Source of the DNA: Pseudomonas grimontii
GTDB taxonomy: Bacteria; Pseudomonadota; Gammaproteobacteria; Pseudomonadales; Pseudomonadaceae
Assembly: GCF_007858185.1 (NCBI RefSeq)
Contig: NZ_VFES01000035.1
Coordinates: 1 to 49,560 of the forward strand
Direction: 5' to 3'
Length of the DNA: 49,560 nucleotides
Position 1 is the first letter of the stretch. Each line of letters opens with the position of its first letter. Below the pieces are notes generated by a model. The model saw nothing but the letters and a program-made list of their open reading frames with translations, was not told the origin of the DNA and did no database searches. Of this stretch, positions 25,855 through 33,250 are shown piece after piece. Made by a program: the position numbers and the translations under genes.

Positions 25855-27801
25855 ATGTGCGGCATCGCTGGGTTCTGGCACCCTAATAGCCAAGGCAGGT
25901 ATGACGGCTCATCAGCCCTGACCCGCATGACCAACGCCATTCTTCGCCGCGGCCCCGATGACGCGGGAGCTTGGGACAATAACGCCGGCTTGTTCTTGGG
26001 GCATCGCCGCCTTGCAATTGTTGACCTCACATCGGCCGGGCATCAGCCAATGGAGTCTCCACAAGGGCGCTACGTTATTATTTTCAACGGCGAGATCTAC
26101 AACTTCGAGGCACTGCGTCGAGAAATTGATGCCGCACGCTCGACTCCTGTGTCTTGGCGTGGCCACTCAGACACCGAAGTCATATTGGCGGCATTCGAGC
26201 AGTGGGGCATTCAGGCCTCCCTGCGCAAACTGGTTGGTATGTTCTCGATAGCAGTATGGGACCAGCCCCAAGAAACCCTCACACTGGCGCGCGATCGAAT
26301 CGGTGAAAAACCTCTCTATTACGGGCTGAGCCAAGGCGCGCTGCTCTTCGGCTCAGAACTACAGGCGCTTGAAGCGCATCCGAACTTTGATGCAGTTGTT
26401 TCACGGGATAGCCTCGCGCTACTCCTTAAATATGCATACGTGCCTGCACCACACTCCATTTACGAAGGGATTTTCAAACTGCCAGCAGGGACTTATCTGG
26501 AGCTCAAGTCAATTGACCTTGAAAATGGCAGCGCCAGCACACCACAAGCTTATTGGGAGCTCCCGAGCGCACAAACCGAAAGCGGTTTCTCTCTTTCCGA
26601 TACAGAAGCAGTTGACCAACTTCAAGAATTGATGGGTGCAACAATACGTGACCAGATGGTTGCCGATGTCCCGCTGGGGGCGTTCTTGTCTGGCGGCATC
26701 GACTCAACCCTGATTGTCAGCCTGATGCAGTCGCTGTCCTCCCAGCAGGTCAAGACCTACACGATCGGTTTCGATAACCCGAGATACAACGAAGCTGAGC
26801 ACGCGAAAGCAGTCGCTCGCCACCTGGGCACCGACCACACCGAGCTCTACGTGTCCGGAGCGGACGCACTGGCCGTCATATCAAAGCTGCCTGAGATTTA
26901 CAGCGAACCTTTTGCCGATTCGTCGCAGATTCCGACTTACCTGGTTTCTCAATTGGCACGCAACCATGTCACGGTCAGCCTGTCCGGCGATGCGGGCGAC
27001 GAATTGTTCGGCGGGTACAATCGCTACCAATACTTACCTGGCGTGTGGAAAAAATTGGGCCGCGTCCCGGGCCCCGCACGCAGACTGGCAGCCCGAATGA
27101 TAGAGTCCACTTCTCCGGATCGCTGGAACTCCATTGCCACCGCATTAAGCCCATTCACTCCGGCCCGCCTGCGTGTAAGGCTACCCGGAGACAAGCTCCA
27201 CAAGCTGGCCAACGTCATGCAGCATGACTCGCCCAGCCAAATGTATGACCGAGTCGTATCGCAATGGCAAAATGCATCTGAAGCCGTGATAGGTGCCTCC
27301 CAGCTTCGCGGCCCGGCGTCTGTCGGAGACAGCGACTTTGCATCCTGGATGATGCGCCAGGACACGATGACTTATCTGCCAGATGACATTCTTACCAAGG
27401 TGGACCGAGCCGCGATGGCGGTGAGCCTAGAAACCCGCGTGCCCTTTCTGGATCATCGGATCGTCGAATTTGCTTCGTCGCTGCCAATGTCGCTGAAAAT
27501 CCGTAATGGCAGCACCAAATGGATATTGCGCCAGTTACTTTATCGCTATGTGCCGCGAGAAATGATTGAACGCCCGAAAATGGGCTTTGGTATTCCACTG
27601 CACGAATGGCTTCGAGGCCCCTTGCGCGAATGGGCTGACGCTTTGCTGGATCCGCAAAGACTGGCCAGTGAAGGCTATTTTGTACCGGGAATGATCCAAA
27701 CCGTGTGGGAAAAACACTTACGAGGCCAAGGAAACTACCAGCACCAGCTGTGGCCGGTGCTCATGTTCCAGGCGTGGCTCGATCAAAAACAAGCTATCTG
27801 A
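25855..27801 (+). CDS. Asparagine synthase (glutamine-hydrolysing), WbpS-like amidotransferase
   Basis: A 648-residue AsnB-type protein. Cys2 of MCGIAGFWHP is the glutamine-amidohydrolase nucleophile, with RLAIVDLTSAGHQPM and FNGEIYNF completing that domain (1 to about 210). The synthetase domain has the PP-loop LSGGIDST (S279-S284) and a conserved SGDAGDELFGGYNRY. In O-antigen loci such proteins (WbpS in P. aeruginosa) are thought to amidate uronic acids such as GalNAcA, not aspartate. Its position directly before the UDP-HexNAc dehydrogenase gene supports that. Start at ATG 25855, nineteen bases after wzy. Confidence 0.9.
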   Translation: MCGIAGFWHPNSQGRYDGSSALTRMTNAILRRGPDDAGAWDNNAGLFLGHRRLAIVDLTSAGHQPMESPQGRYVIIFNGEIYNFEALRREIDAARSTPVSWRGHSDTEVILAAFEQWGIQASLRKLVGMFSIAVWDQPQETLTLARDRIGEKPLYYGLSQGALLFGSELQALEAHPNFDAVVSRDSLALLLKYAYVPAPHSIYEGIFKLPAGTYLELKSIDLENGSASTPQAYWELPSAQTESGFSLSDTEAVDQLQELMGATIRDQMVADVPLGAFLSGGIDSTLIVSLMQSLSSQQVKTYTIGFDNPRYNEAEHAKAVARHLGTDHTELYVSGADALAVISKLPEIYSEPFADSSQIPTYLVSQLARNHVTVSLSGDAGDELFGGYNRYQYLPGVWKKLGRVPGPARRLAARMIESTSPDRWNSIATALSPFTPARLRVRLPGDKLHKLANVMQHDSPSQMYDRVVSQWQNASEAVIGASQLRGPASVGDSDFASWMMRQDTMTYLPDDILTKVDRAAMAVSLETRVPFLDHRIVEFASSLPMSLKIRNGSTKWILRQLLYRYVPREMIERPKMGFGIPLHEWLRGPLREWADALLDPQRLASEGYFVPGMIQTVWEKHLRGQGNYQHQLWPVLMFQAWLDQKQAI

Positions 27802-27831
27802 AAACAGATTTCATTTATTAAAGGAAACCCC

Positions 27832-29115
27832 ATGTATCCGAGAAAGGTATCAGTGGTCGGACTGGGCTATGTAGGCCTACCTGTGGCCGTAGCGTTCGGC
27901 AAACACGGCCCGGTAATCGGTTTCGATATCAACGAAAGTCGGCTGGAAGAGCTTCGCGCCGGGAATGATCGTACCAATGAAGTGAGCCACAACGAATTGG
28001 GTGAGGCGCAAATCGAATTCACCAGCAAGCCAGGTGTTCTCGCCCAAGCGGATTTCCATATCGTTGCCGTACCTACACCGATAGACGACGCTCATCAACC
28101 GGACTTGACGCCGATAGTAAAAGCCTCGGAAAGCGTAGGCAAAGCACTCAAGCAGGGCGACATCGTCGTCTATGAATCTACCGTCTACCCAGGTGTGACC
28201 GAAGATATCTGCGTACCAATTCTTGAGCGCATATCAGGCTTGAAGTGCGGTACCGATTTCACCGTGGGCTACAGCCCAGAACGAATCAATCCGGGCGATA
28301 AAGAGCACACATTCACCAAGATTAAAAAAGTGGTATCCGGGCAAGACGCGGCCACCCTTGAAATTGTCGCTGACGTATACAGCTCCGTAGTGACCGCCGG
28401 CGTTTACAAAGCGGCCTCTATCAAAGTGGCCGAAGCAGCCAAAGTGATCGAAAACACTCAGCGCGACCTTAACATCGCACTGATGAACGAGCTGGCGTTG
28501 ATTTTCGACCGCATGGGTATCGATACTCTGGATGTCCTGGAAGCCGCCGGTACCAAGTGGAACTTCCTGAAATTCAAGCCAGGCCTGGTCGGCGGTCACT
28601 GCATCGGCGTCGACCCTTACTACCTGACGCACAAGGCTGAAAAACTTGGCTACATCCCACAAGTTATTCTGGCGGGTCGTCGTATCAACGATAGTATGGG
28701 CGCCTTTATTGCACAACAAGCCATCAAGCAGATGATTCATGCTGGTCATCCAATTGCAGGCGCCGTCGTCACAGTACTTGGCCTGACCTTCAAAGAAAAC
28801 TGCCCTGATCTACGTAACTCTCGGGTCATCGACATCATTCGTGAACTGGAAGAGTTCGACGTCAAGGTACAAGTCTTCGATCCTCAGGCCGATCCAGTAG
28901 AAGCACTGCATGAATATGGTGTCACGCTGCTTCCCCTCAACGAACTCAAGCCAGCCGCGGCCGTCGTGGTTGCTGTTGCGCATGACGCATATGCCAAATG
29001 GGCATCTGAAGACTACTTGAAGCTGATGCACAACGCGCCTGTTGTCATTGATGTGAAAGGCATTTGCGACGGCCCCGCCCTAGAAAGCGCCGGTGCACGC
29101 TTCTGGCGTCTGTAA
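27832..29115 (+). CDS. wbpO: UDP-N-acetylhexosamine 6-dehydrogenase (WbpO/TviB type)
   Basis: A 427-residue nucleotide-sugar dehydrogenase. The NAD site VVGLGYVGLP (8-17) opens the protein; ESTVYPGVTEDICVPILE and PERINPGDKEHTF lie in the middle; the catalytic Cys257 is in GLVGGHCIGVDPYYL. It oxidises C6 of UDP-GalNAc or UDP-GlcNAc in two NAD+-linked steps to the uronic acid. The pairing with a WbpP-type 4-epimerase just downstream points to UDP-GalNAcA, as in P. aeruginosa O6 and Salmonella Vi. AAAGGAA precedes the ATG. Confidence 0.92.
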   Translation: MYPRKVSVVGLGYVGLPVAVAFGKHGPVIGFDINESRLEELRAGNDRTNEVSHNELGEAQIEFTSKPGVLAQADFHIVAVPTPIDDAHQPDLTPIVKASESVGKALKQGDIVVYESTVYPGVTEDICVPILERISGLKCGTDFTVGYSPERINPGDKEHTFTKIKKVVSGQDAATLEIVADVYSSVVTAGVYKAASIKVAEAAKVIENTQRDLNIALMNELALIFDRMGIDTLDVLEAAGTKWNFLKFKPGLVGGHCIGVDPYYLTHKAEKLGYIPQVILAGRRINDSMGAFIAQQAIKQMIHAGHPIAGAVVTVLGLTFKENCPDLRNSRVIDIIRELEEFDVKVQVFDPQADPVEALHEYGVTLLPLNELKPAAAVVVAVAHDAYAKWASEDYLKLMHNAPVVIDVKGICDGPALESAGARFWRL

Positions 29116-29126
29116 TGGAGAATGAT

Positions 29127-30167
29127 ATGAATGCGTACGAGACACTGCGCCAAGAATTGGCAGCTTCGCCACGCAGTTGGCTTATCACCGGCGTCGCGGG
29201 CTTCATCGGCTCAAACTTGCTGGAAACCCTCCTCAAACTGAATCAACGCGTAATCGGCCTGGACAACTTCGAAACGGGTCATCAACGTAATCTCGATTTG
29301 GTTCAAAATACGGTTTCCGACTCTGCATGGGCCAGGTTCCAGTTTGTAGAAGGCGATATACGCAAGCTGGAACACTGCCAGCGAGCTTTGGAACACGGTG
29401 CCGACTTCGTCCTTCACCAAGCGGCATTAGGCAGCGTGCCTCGCTCACTTGAAGACCCCATTCGAACCAATGGCACCAACATTGACGGTTTCCTGAACAT
29501 GCTGGTAGCAAGCCGAGACGCCAAGGTAAAGCGTTTCGTATACGCCGCATCGAGCTCAACCTATGGCGACCACCCTGCCCTGCCCAAGGTTGAGGAGCAT
29601 ATTGGTCGTCCACTCTCCCCTTACGCTGTCACCAAATACGTCAACGAGCTGTATGCGGATGTATTTGCACGCTGCTATGGACTGCAAACTATAGGTCTAC
29701 GGTACTTCAACGTGTTTGGCCCTAGGCAGGACCCTGACGGCGCATACGCAGCCGTGATCCCGAAATGGTTTGGAGCGTTACTGCGCGGTGAGTCTATTCA
29801 CATCAATGGTGACGGCGAAACCAGCCGTGACTTTTGCTACATCGCCAATACCGTCCAGGCCAATTTGCTCGCGGCTACGACGCAAAATACCGACGCCGTT
29901 AATCAGGTTTTCAACGTTGCCGTGGGCGACCGCACTACGCTGAATGACCTCTTCGTCCATATCCGGGAGCTGGCTGGCGCAATCCAACCAGCACTCAACA
30001 GTGCGATGCCTGTCTACGGTGATTTCAGGGCGGCCGATGTACGCCATTCCCAGGCAGACATCAGCAAAGCCAAAAACCTGTTAGGTTATGCGCCGACGCA
30101 TCGTATTGCCGCTGGCCTACAGGACTCTGCCACCTATTACACGGCGCACGTAGGTAAGTATGTCTAA
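29127..30167 (+). CDS. wbpP: UDP-N-acetylglucosamine 4-epimerase (WbpP/TviC type)
   Basis: A 346-residue extended SDR. GVAGFIG (22-28) binds NAD, and Tyr166 and Lys170 in SPYAVTKYVNELY are catalytic with the upstream AASSSTYGD. The N-terminal extension of about 18 residues before the Rossmann fold is typical of WbpP. It interconverts UDP-GlcNAc and UDP-GalNAc (or the uronic acids). ATG 29127 follows GGAGA; upstream in-frame ATGs lie inside the dehydrogenase gene and are not used. It overlaps the next gene by eight bases. Confidence 0.92.
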   Translation: MNAYETLRQELAASPRSWLITGVAGFIGSNLLETLLKLNQRVIGLDNFETGHQRNLDLVQNTVSDSAWARFQFVEGDIRKLEHCQRALEHGADFVLHQAALGSVPRSLEDPIRTNGTNIDGFLNMLVASRDAKVKRFVYAASSSTYGDHPALPKVEEHIGRPLSPYAVTKYVNELYADVFARCYGLQTIGLRYFNVFGPRQDPDGAYAAVIPKWFGALLRGESIHINGDGETSRDFCYIANTVQANLLAATTQNTDAVNQVFNVAVGDRTTLNDLFVHIRELAGAIQPALNSAMPVYGDFRAADVRHSQADISKAKNLLGYAPTHRIAAGLQDSATYYTAHVGKYV

Positions 30168-31284
30168 AATTGTCGTAATCGCCGGTTTTGCCGAATCACT
30201 GATCCGGTTTCGCGGTGATCTTCTGGACGCGATGCGAGCGAACGGTCATGAAGTTGCCGCCATCGCACCGGAAAACGATGACTCCGTACGCAAACGACTC
30301 GCCGAAAAAGGGGTGGAGTACTACGTGGTACCGATGTCCCGTGCGGGACTGAATCCCTTTGCCGACTTGCGCTACTTGCTGCAACTCAGCCAATGCCTGC
30401 GTAAGATAAAGCCTGATGTGGTGCTAGCCTATACAATCAAACCAGTGGTTTACGGCCTGCCTGCGGCTCGCTTGGCAGGCATAAAGCGCCGTTATGCACT
30501 GATTACAGGTCTGGGATACGCATTCACCGATGCCGAAGTAAGCCTCAGTCGCAACCTCGTCAAACGGGTCGCCTCTGGCCTGTATAAATTTGGGTTGCGC
30601 TTTGCGACAGGTTTATTCTTCCAAAATCCGGATGACCAAAAACTGTTCAAGGAGCGAGGACTATCCAGCGAAAACATTCCAACTTTGGTTGTTAATGGTT
30701 CGGGAGTGGATACTGACAGCTTTCCGGTAGCACCACTGCCGGAGCAACCAAGCTTTCTGTTTGTAGGCCGAGTACTACGGGATAAAGGGGTGGTCGAGTA
30801 CGCAGAAGCAGCACGGTTGCTCAAACCCATCTATCCGCACGCTACTTTTCACTTGGTCGGGCCGATGGACTCAAATCCATCCGGTATAAGCGAAGAGATG
30901 ATTTCATCTTGGGAGAAAGAGGGCCTTATTCAATACCACGGCGCTGTCAGTGACGTGAAGCCCCATATTGCCGCCTGCAGCGTGTTTGTACTGCCATCCT
31001 ACCGTGAGGGGACACCACGCTCGGTATTGGAGGCTATGTCCTGTGCACGAGCGATTGTCACTACCGATGCACCTGGATGCCGTGAAACTGTAATAGATGG
31101 TGAAAACGGCTATCTCGTTAAACCTCGCGACTCGGCCGATCTTGCCAAAGCAATGGGACACCTGGCAAGCTCAAGGGAATTGCGCGAACGAATGGGCAGA
31201 ACGAGCCGTGAACTTGCGGAGCAGAAGTATGATGTCCATCGCGTAAACGCAATCATGATTGCAGCAATGGAACTGCACGGTTAG
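30160..31284 (+). CDS. GT4-family glycosyltransferase
   Basis: A 374-residue GT-B enzyme. The N-terminal domain has IAGFAESLIRFRGDLLDAM and PDVVLAYTIKPVVYG; the C-terminal nucleotide-sugar domain has LFVGRVLRDKGVVEYAEAA, then the retaining GT4 motif REGTPRSVLEAMSCARAIVTTDAPGCRE with the E-x7-E pair. It resembles PglA- or WbpU-like GalNAc/GalNAcA transferases, but the donor cannot be fixed from sequence. It is the only glycosyltransferase of the window besides the two initiating enzymes. Its start lies inside the end of the epimerase gene, so translation is coupled. It is the last gene of the plus arm and is convergent with lapA. Confidence 0.9.
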   Translation: MSKIVVIAGFAESLIRFRGDLLDAMRANGHEVAAIAPENDDSVRKRLAEKGVEYYVVPMSRAGLNPFADLRYLLQLSQCLRKIKPDVVLAYTIKPVVYGLPAARLAGIKRRYALITGLGYAFTDAEVSLSRNLVKRVASGLYKFGLRFATGLFFQNPDDQKLFKERGLSSENIPTLVVNGSGVDTDSFPVAPLPEQPSFLFVGRVLRDKGVVEYAEAARLLKPIYPHATFHLVGPMDSNPSGISEEMISSWEKEGLIQYHGAVSDVKPHIAACSVFVLPSYREGTPRSVLEAMSCARAIVTTDAPGCRETVIDGENGYLVKPRDSADLAKAMGHLASSRELRERMGRTSRELAEQKYDVHRVNAIMIAAMELHG

Positions 31285-31311
31285 ACAACGTCAATTCTAG
31301 AATCAGCCTTT

Positions 31312-31332
31312 GCAAGTAGGCGAACTACTTGC
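31312..31332. terminator. Hairpin at the convergent end of the O-antigen plus arm and lapA
   Basis: GCAAGTAG and CTACTTGC form a perfect eight-pair stem around GCGAA. It overlaps the lapA stop codon and lies 28 bases after the glycosyltransferase stop. No clear T-run on either side, so it is only a candidate. Confidence 0.4.
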
Positions 31333-31558
31333 GAGGGCGTTTATTATTACGACGAACAATCATAACGCCCCACAAAGGCCCTAACAGCAACCCCAGCAAG
31401 AAGGCCACCACAACATAAAATGATACGGGCAATGACGGCGCAGACCACCCTGTAAACGTTAAAGAAACAGACTGCTGATTCTCAAGTGAGAATAACAGGG
31501 TAACCACCAGCACTGCCAAAACGACCAGTAGCAGAGATAAGTTCTTAACTAAACGCAC
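31325..31558 (-). CDS. LapA-domain (DUF1049) small membrane protein
   Basis: A 77-residue protein with two membrane helices (about 5-26 and 45-68) and a basic tail RRNNKRPRK. The motif LFSLENQQSVSLTFTGW between the helices is the LapA/DUF1049 signature; E. coli LapA is involved in LPS assembly control. An ATG at 31573 is open, but AGGAG lies seven bases before the GTG at 31558, which is preferred. It begins 25 bases after ihfB, an order shared by many Pseudomonas genomes in which wzz usually follows; here the O-antigen plus arm meets it tail to tail. Confidence 0.85.
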   Translation of the reverse strand: MRLVKNLSLLLVVLAVLVVTLLFSLENQQSVSLTFTGWSAPSLPVSFYVVVAFLLGLLLGPLWGVMIVRRNNKRPRK

Positions 31559-31582
31559 AAGATAACTCCTCATCCAGCTCTA

Positions 31583-31876
31583 TTAAATCGGGTCCTCATC
31601 CTCATTGACTCGATCCCGCAGCTCCTTGCCAGGCTTGAAGTGAGGCACAAACTTGCCATCGAGACTAACGGACTGACCTGTCTTAGGATTACGCCCCACA
31701 CGGGGTGCCCGATAATGCAGCGAAAAGCTACCAAACCCGCGAATCTCAATCCGATCCCCAGTAGCCAAACACTGAGACATTTGTTCAAGCATAGTCTTGA
31801 TAGCCAGCTCTACATCCTTGGATGAAAGCAGCCCTTGATGGGTGACAATTCGTTCGATCAACTCCGACTTCGTCAT
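31583..31876 (-). CDS. ihfB: IhfB, integration host factor beta subunit
   Basis: A 97-residue DNA-bending protein of the HU/IHF family. MTKSELIERIVTHQGLL starts the dimer core, and IEIRGFGSFSLHYRAPRVGRNPKTGQSV is the beta-arm with the conserved RNPKTG tip carrying the intercalating Pro. With IhfA it bends DNA at specific sites and helps sigma-54 promoters and many others. The ATG follows GAAGGG. In P. aeruginosa it stands between rpsA and the O-antigen locus; here an acetyltransferase and a lipoprotein gene lie between rpsA and ihfB. Confidence 0.97.
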   Translation of the reverse strand: MTKSELIERIVTHQGLLSSKDVELAIKTMLEQMSQCLATGDRIEIRGFGSFSLHYRAPRVGRNPKTGQSVSLDGKFVPHFKPGKELRDRVNEDEDPI

Positions 31877-32024
31877 ATTTTTCCCTTCTTTTTCAAGCAG
31901 CTAGGAAAAGCGCTTTGACGGTTTTAGCATGACCCGCAGATTTTGAACAGTCCAAAAACTCACTAATCTTTCATAAGCCTGCCTTCAAGCCCCACGACAC
32001 GCGAGCAGTTGAATCAAAACCTCT

Positions 32025-32687
32025 TCAAAGATACTTGTCGGCCTTCCGCCTTGACCTGATTTTTTTTGCCGGTACCCCATAGGCAACCACAAAAGGATCA
32101 ATGTCGCTCAAAACCATCGAGTTACCGCCGACCACTGCGTGCTCACCAACAGTGACCCCATGACGCAAATTCGCACCGATGCCAATAGCTGAGTGACTTC
32201 CTATTCGGCAGTTCCCCCCTGTTGTTACGGCTGGAGCCAAGCTAGAAAAATCCTCCATCACCGAGTCGTGATCCAGTGAGGCCTTGGTGTTAACAATACA
32301 AAACCGTCCCACCTCACAGCAGGGATTCACCACCGCACCAGCCATAACGACAGTTCCAACCCCAATGGTCACGCCCTTGCCAATACTGGCGCCTGGATGA
32401 ATAGCACAAACAAAGGGTAATTTCGGGCACAACTCCAAGAGAGATTTATATACCTTCTCACGAACGCTATTATCACCAATAGCAATAATGGCTCCCTCAA
32501 CGGAGTGCTCAACCAGAAGCCTTGGAAGGTCTGATTCGCACCCGATAACAGGATAGCCAAGGCTCTCTTCACCCACTCCCCTGAAAGAATCAATCAGCCC
32601 CACCACCAAGTACAGTGCCTGCTTTTCAACTATGTCCAAAATGACCTTAGCATGACCCGAAGAACCTATTATCACAATCTTTTGCAT
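32025..32687 (-). CDS. PglD/NeuD-type sugar N- or O-acetyltransferase
   Basis: A 220-residue protein. The N-terminal Rossmann-like domain starts KIVIIGSSGHAKVILDIVE, the PglD hallmark, and the C-terminal left-handed beta-helix has repeated hexapeptides (IGKGVTIGVGTVVMAGAVVNPCCEVGRFCIVNTKASLDHDSVMEDF, IGSHSAIGIGANLRHGVTVGEHAVVGGNSMV). The His of SLDHDSVM is the catalytic base in PglD. It would acetylate a UDP-4-amino sugar using acetyl-CoA. The matching dehydratase, aminotransferase and PglC genes are 9.5-15 kb away across ihfB. AT-rich codon use resembles the O-antigen locus rather than rpsA and ihfB. Confidence 0.9.
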   Translation of the reverse strand: MQKIVIIGSSGHAKVILDIVEKQALYLVVGLIDSFRGVGEESLGYPVIGCESDLPRLLVEHSVEGAIIAIGDNSVREKVYKSLLELCPKLPFVCAIHPGASIGKGVTIGVGTVVMAGAVVNPCCEVGRFCIVNTKASLDHDSVMEDFSSLAPAVTTGGNCRIGSHSAIGIGANLRHGVTVGEHAVVGGNSMVLSDIDPFVVAYGVPAKKIRSRRKADKYL

Positions 32688-32815
32688 ACTAGCTCACCTA
32701 ACACTCGACCCCATTACCAAGTACACCTTATCACTAAGTCTGGTGCTTCCCGAGAGCGATTAGTACTCCTGTCCACTCTCCAATTACCGTCATTGACCAA
32801 GCATTAAAATCTTAC

Positions 32816-33097
32816 TCAATTACAAATCACCAACATCGTCCTAGTCACCGCACCCGCCGGATTCCAACCAAACAGGTAGCCACCATCCTCTTCCTTGGCA
32901 TCACTGGACTTTGTCACTACTTTGTAGCCTTGCATCCTGCACTCACGATCCGCACGCTTCTCGCACTTCTCCCAGCTCGAGCCTAGCCCTGAGCAGTCTA
33001 CTTCGACGCCACTGACGCCATGCCGTGCGTGTGTTTTGGCGCTGGCAGCACACCCTGCAAGCATCGCCAATGTGAGCATTAGAAAAAGCCTGTTCAT
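32816..33097 (-). CDS. Small Cys-rich putative lipoprotein
   Basis: A 93-residue protein with a lipoprotein signal peptide, MNRLFLMLTLAMLAGCAASA, lipobox LAGC. The mature part has a pattern I have seen in several proteobacterial lipoproteins: VDCSGLGSSWEKCEKRADRECRMQGYKVV...AVTRTMLVICN, with four Cys likely forming two disulfides. Function unknown. AGGA precedes the ATG. It lies alone between rpsA and the acetyltransferase gene, 128 bases from the latter. Confidence 0.78.
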   Translation of the reverse strand: MNRLFLMLTLAMLAGCAASAKTHARHGVSGVEVDCSGLGSSWEKCEKRADRECRMQGYKVVTKSSDAKEEDGGYLFGWNPAGAVTRTMLVICN

Positions 33098-33202
33098 TCA
33101 AATCCTTACTAAATCAGCAACGCGGGAACGATCTCCCAAAGACTATAGTCAGTTCTGACCTTGAGCTATACACCTTGGTTCTTAGCTGCTGACTCAACAG
33201 GC

Positions 33203-33235
33203 AAAAAAAAAGGGCGACCGAAGTCGCCCTTTTTT
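33203..33235 (-). terminator. Rho-independent terminator of rpsA
   Basis: GGGCGAC and GTCGCCC pair around CGAA, flanked by nine A on the left and six T on the right, so it can work in both directions. It lies 15 bases after the rpsA stop and separates rpsA from the lipoprotein gene. Confidence 0.92.
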
Positions 33236-33250
33236 ACAGCCTTACAGAAC

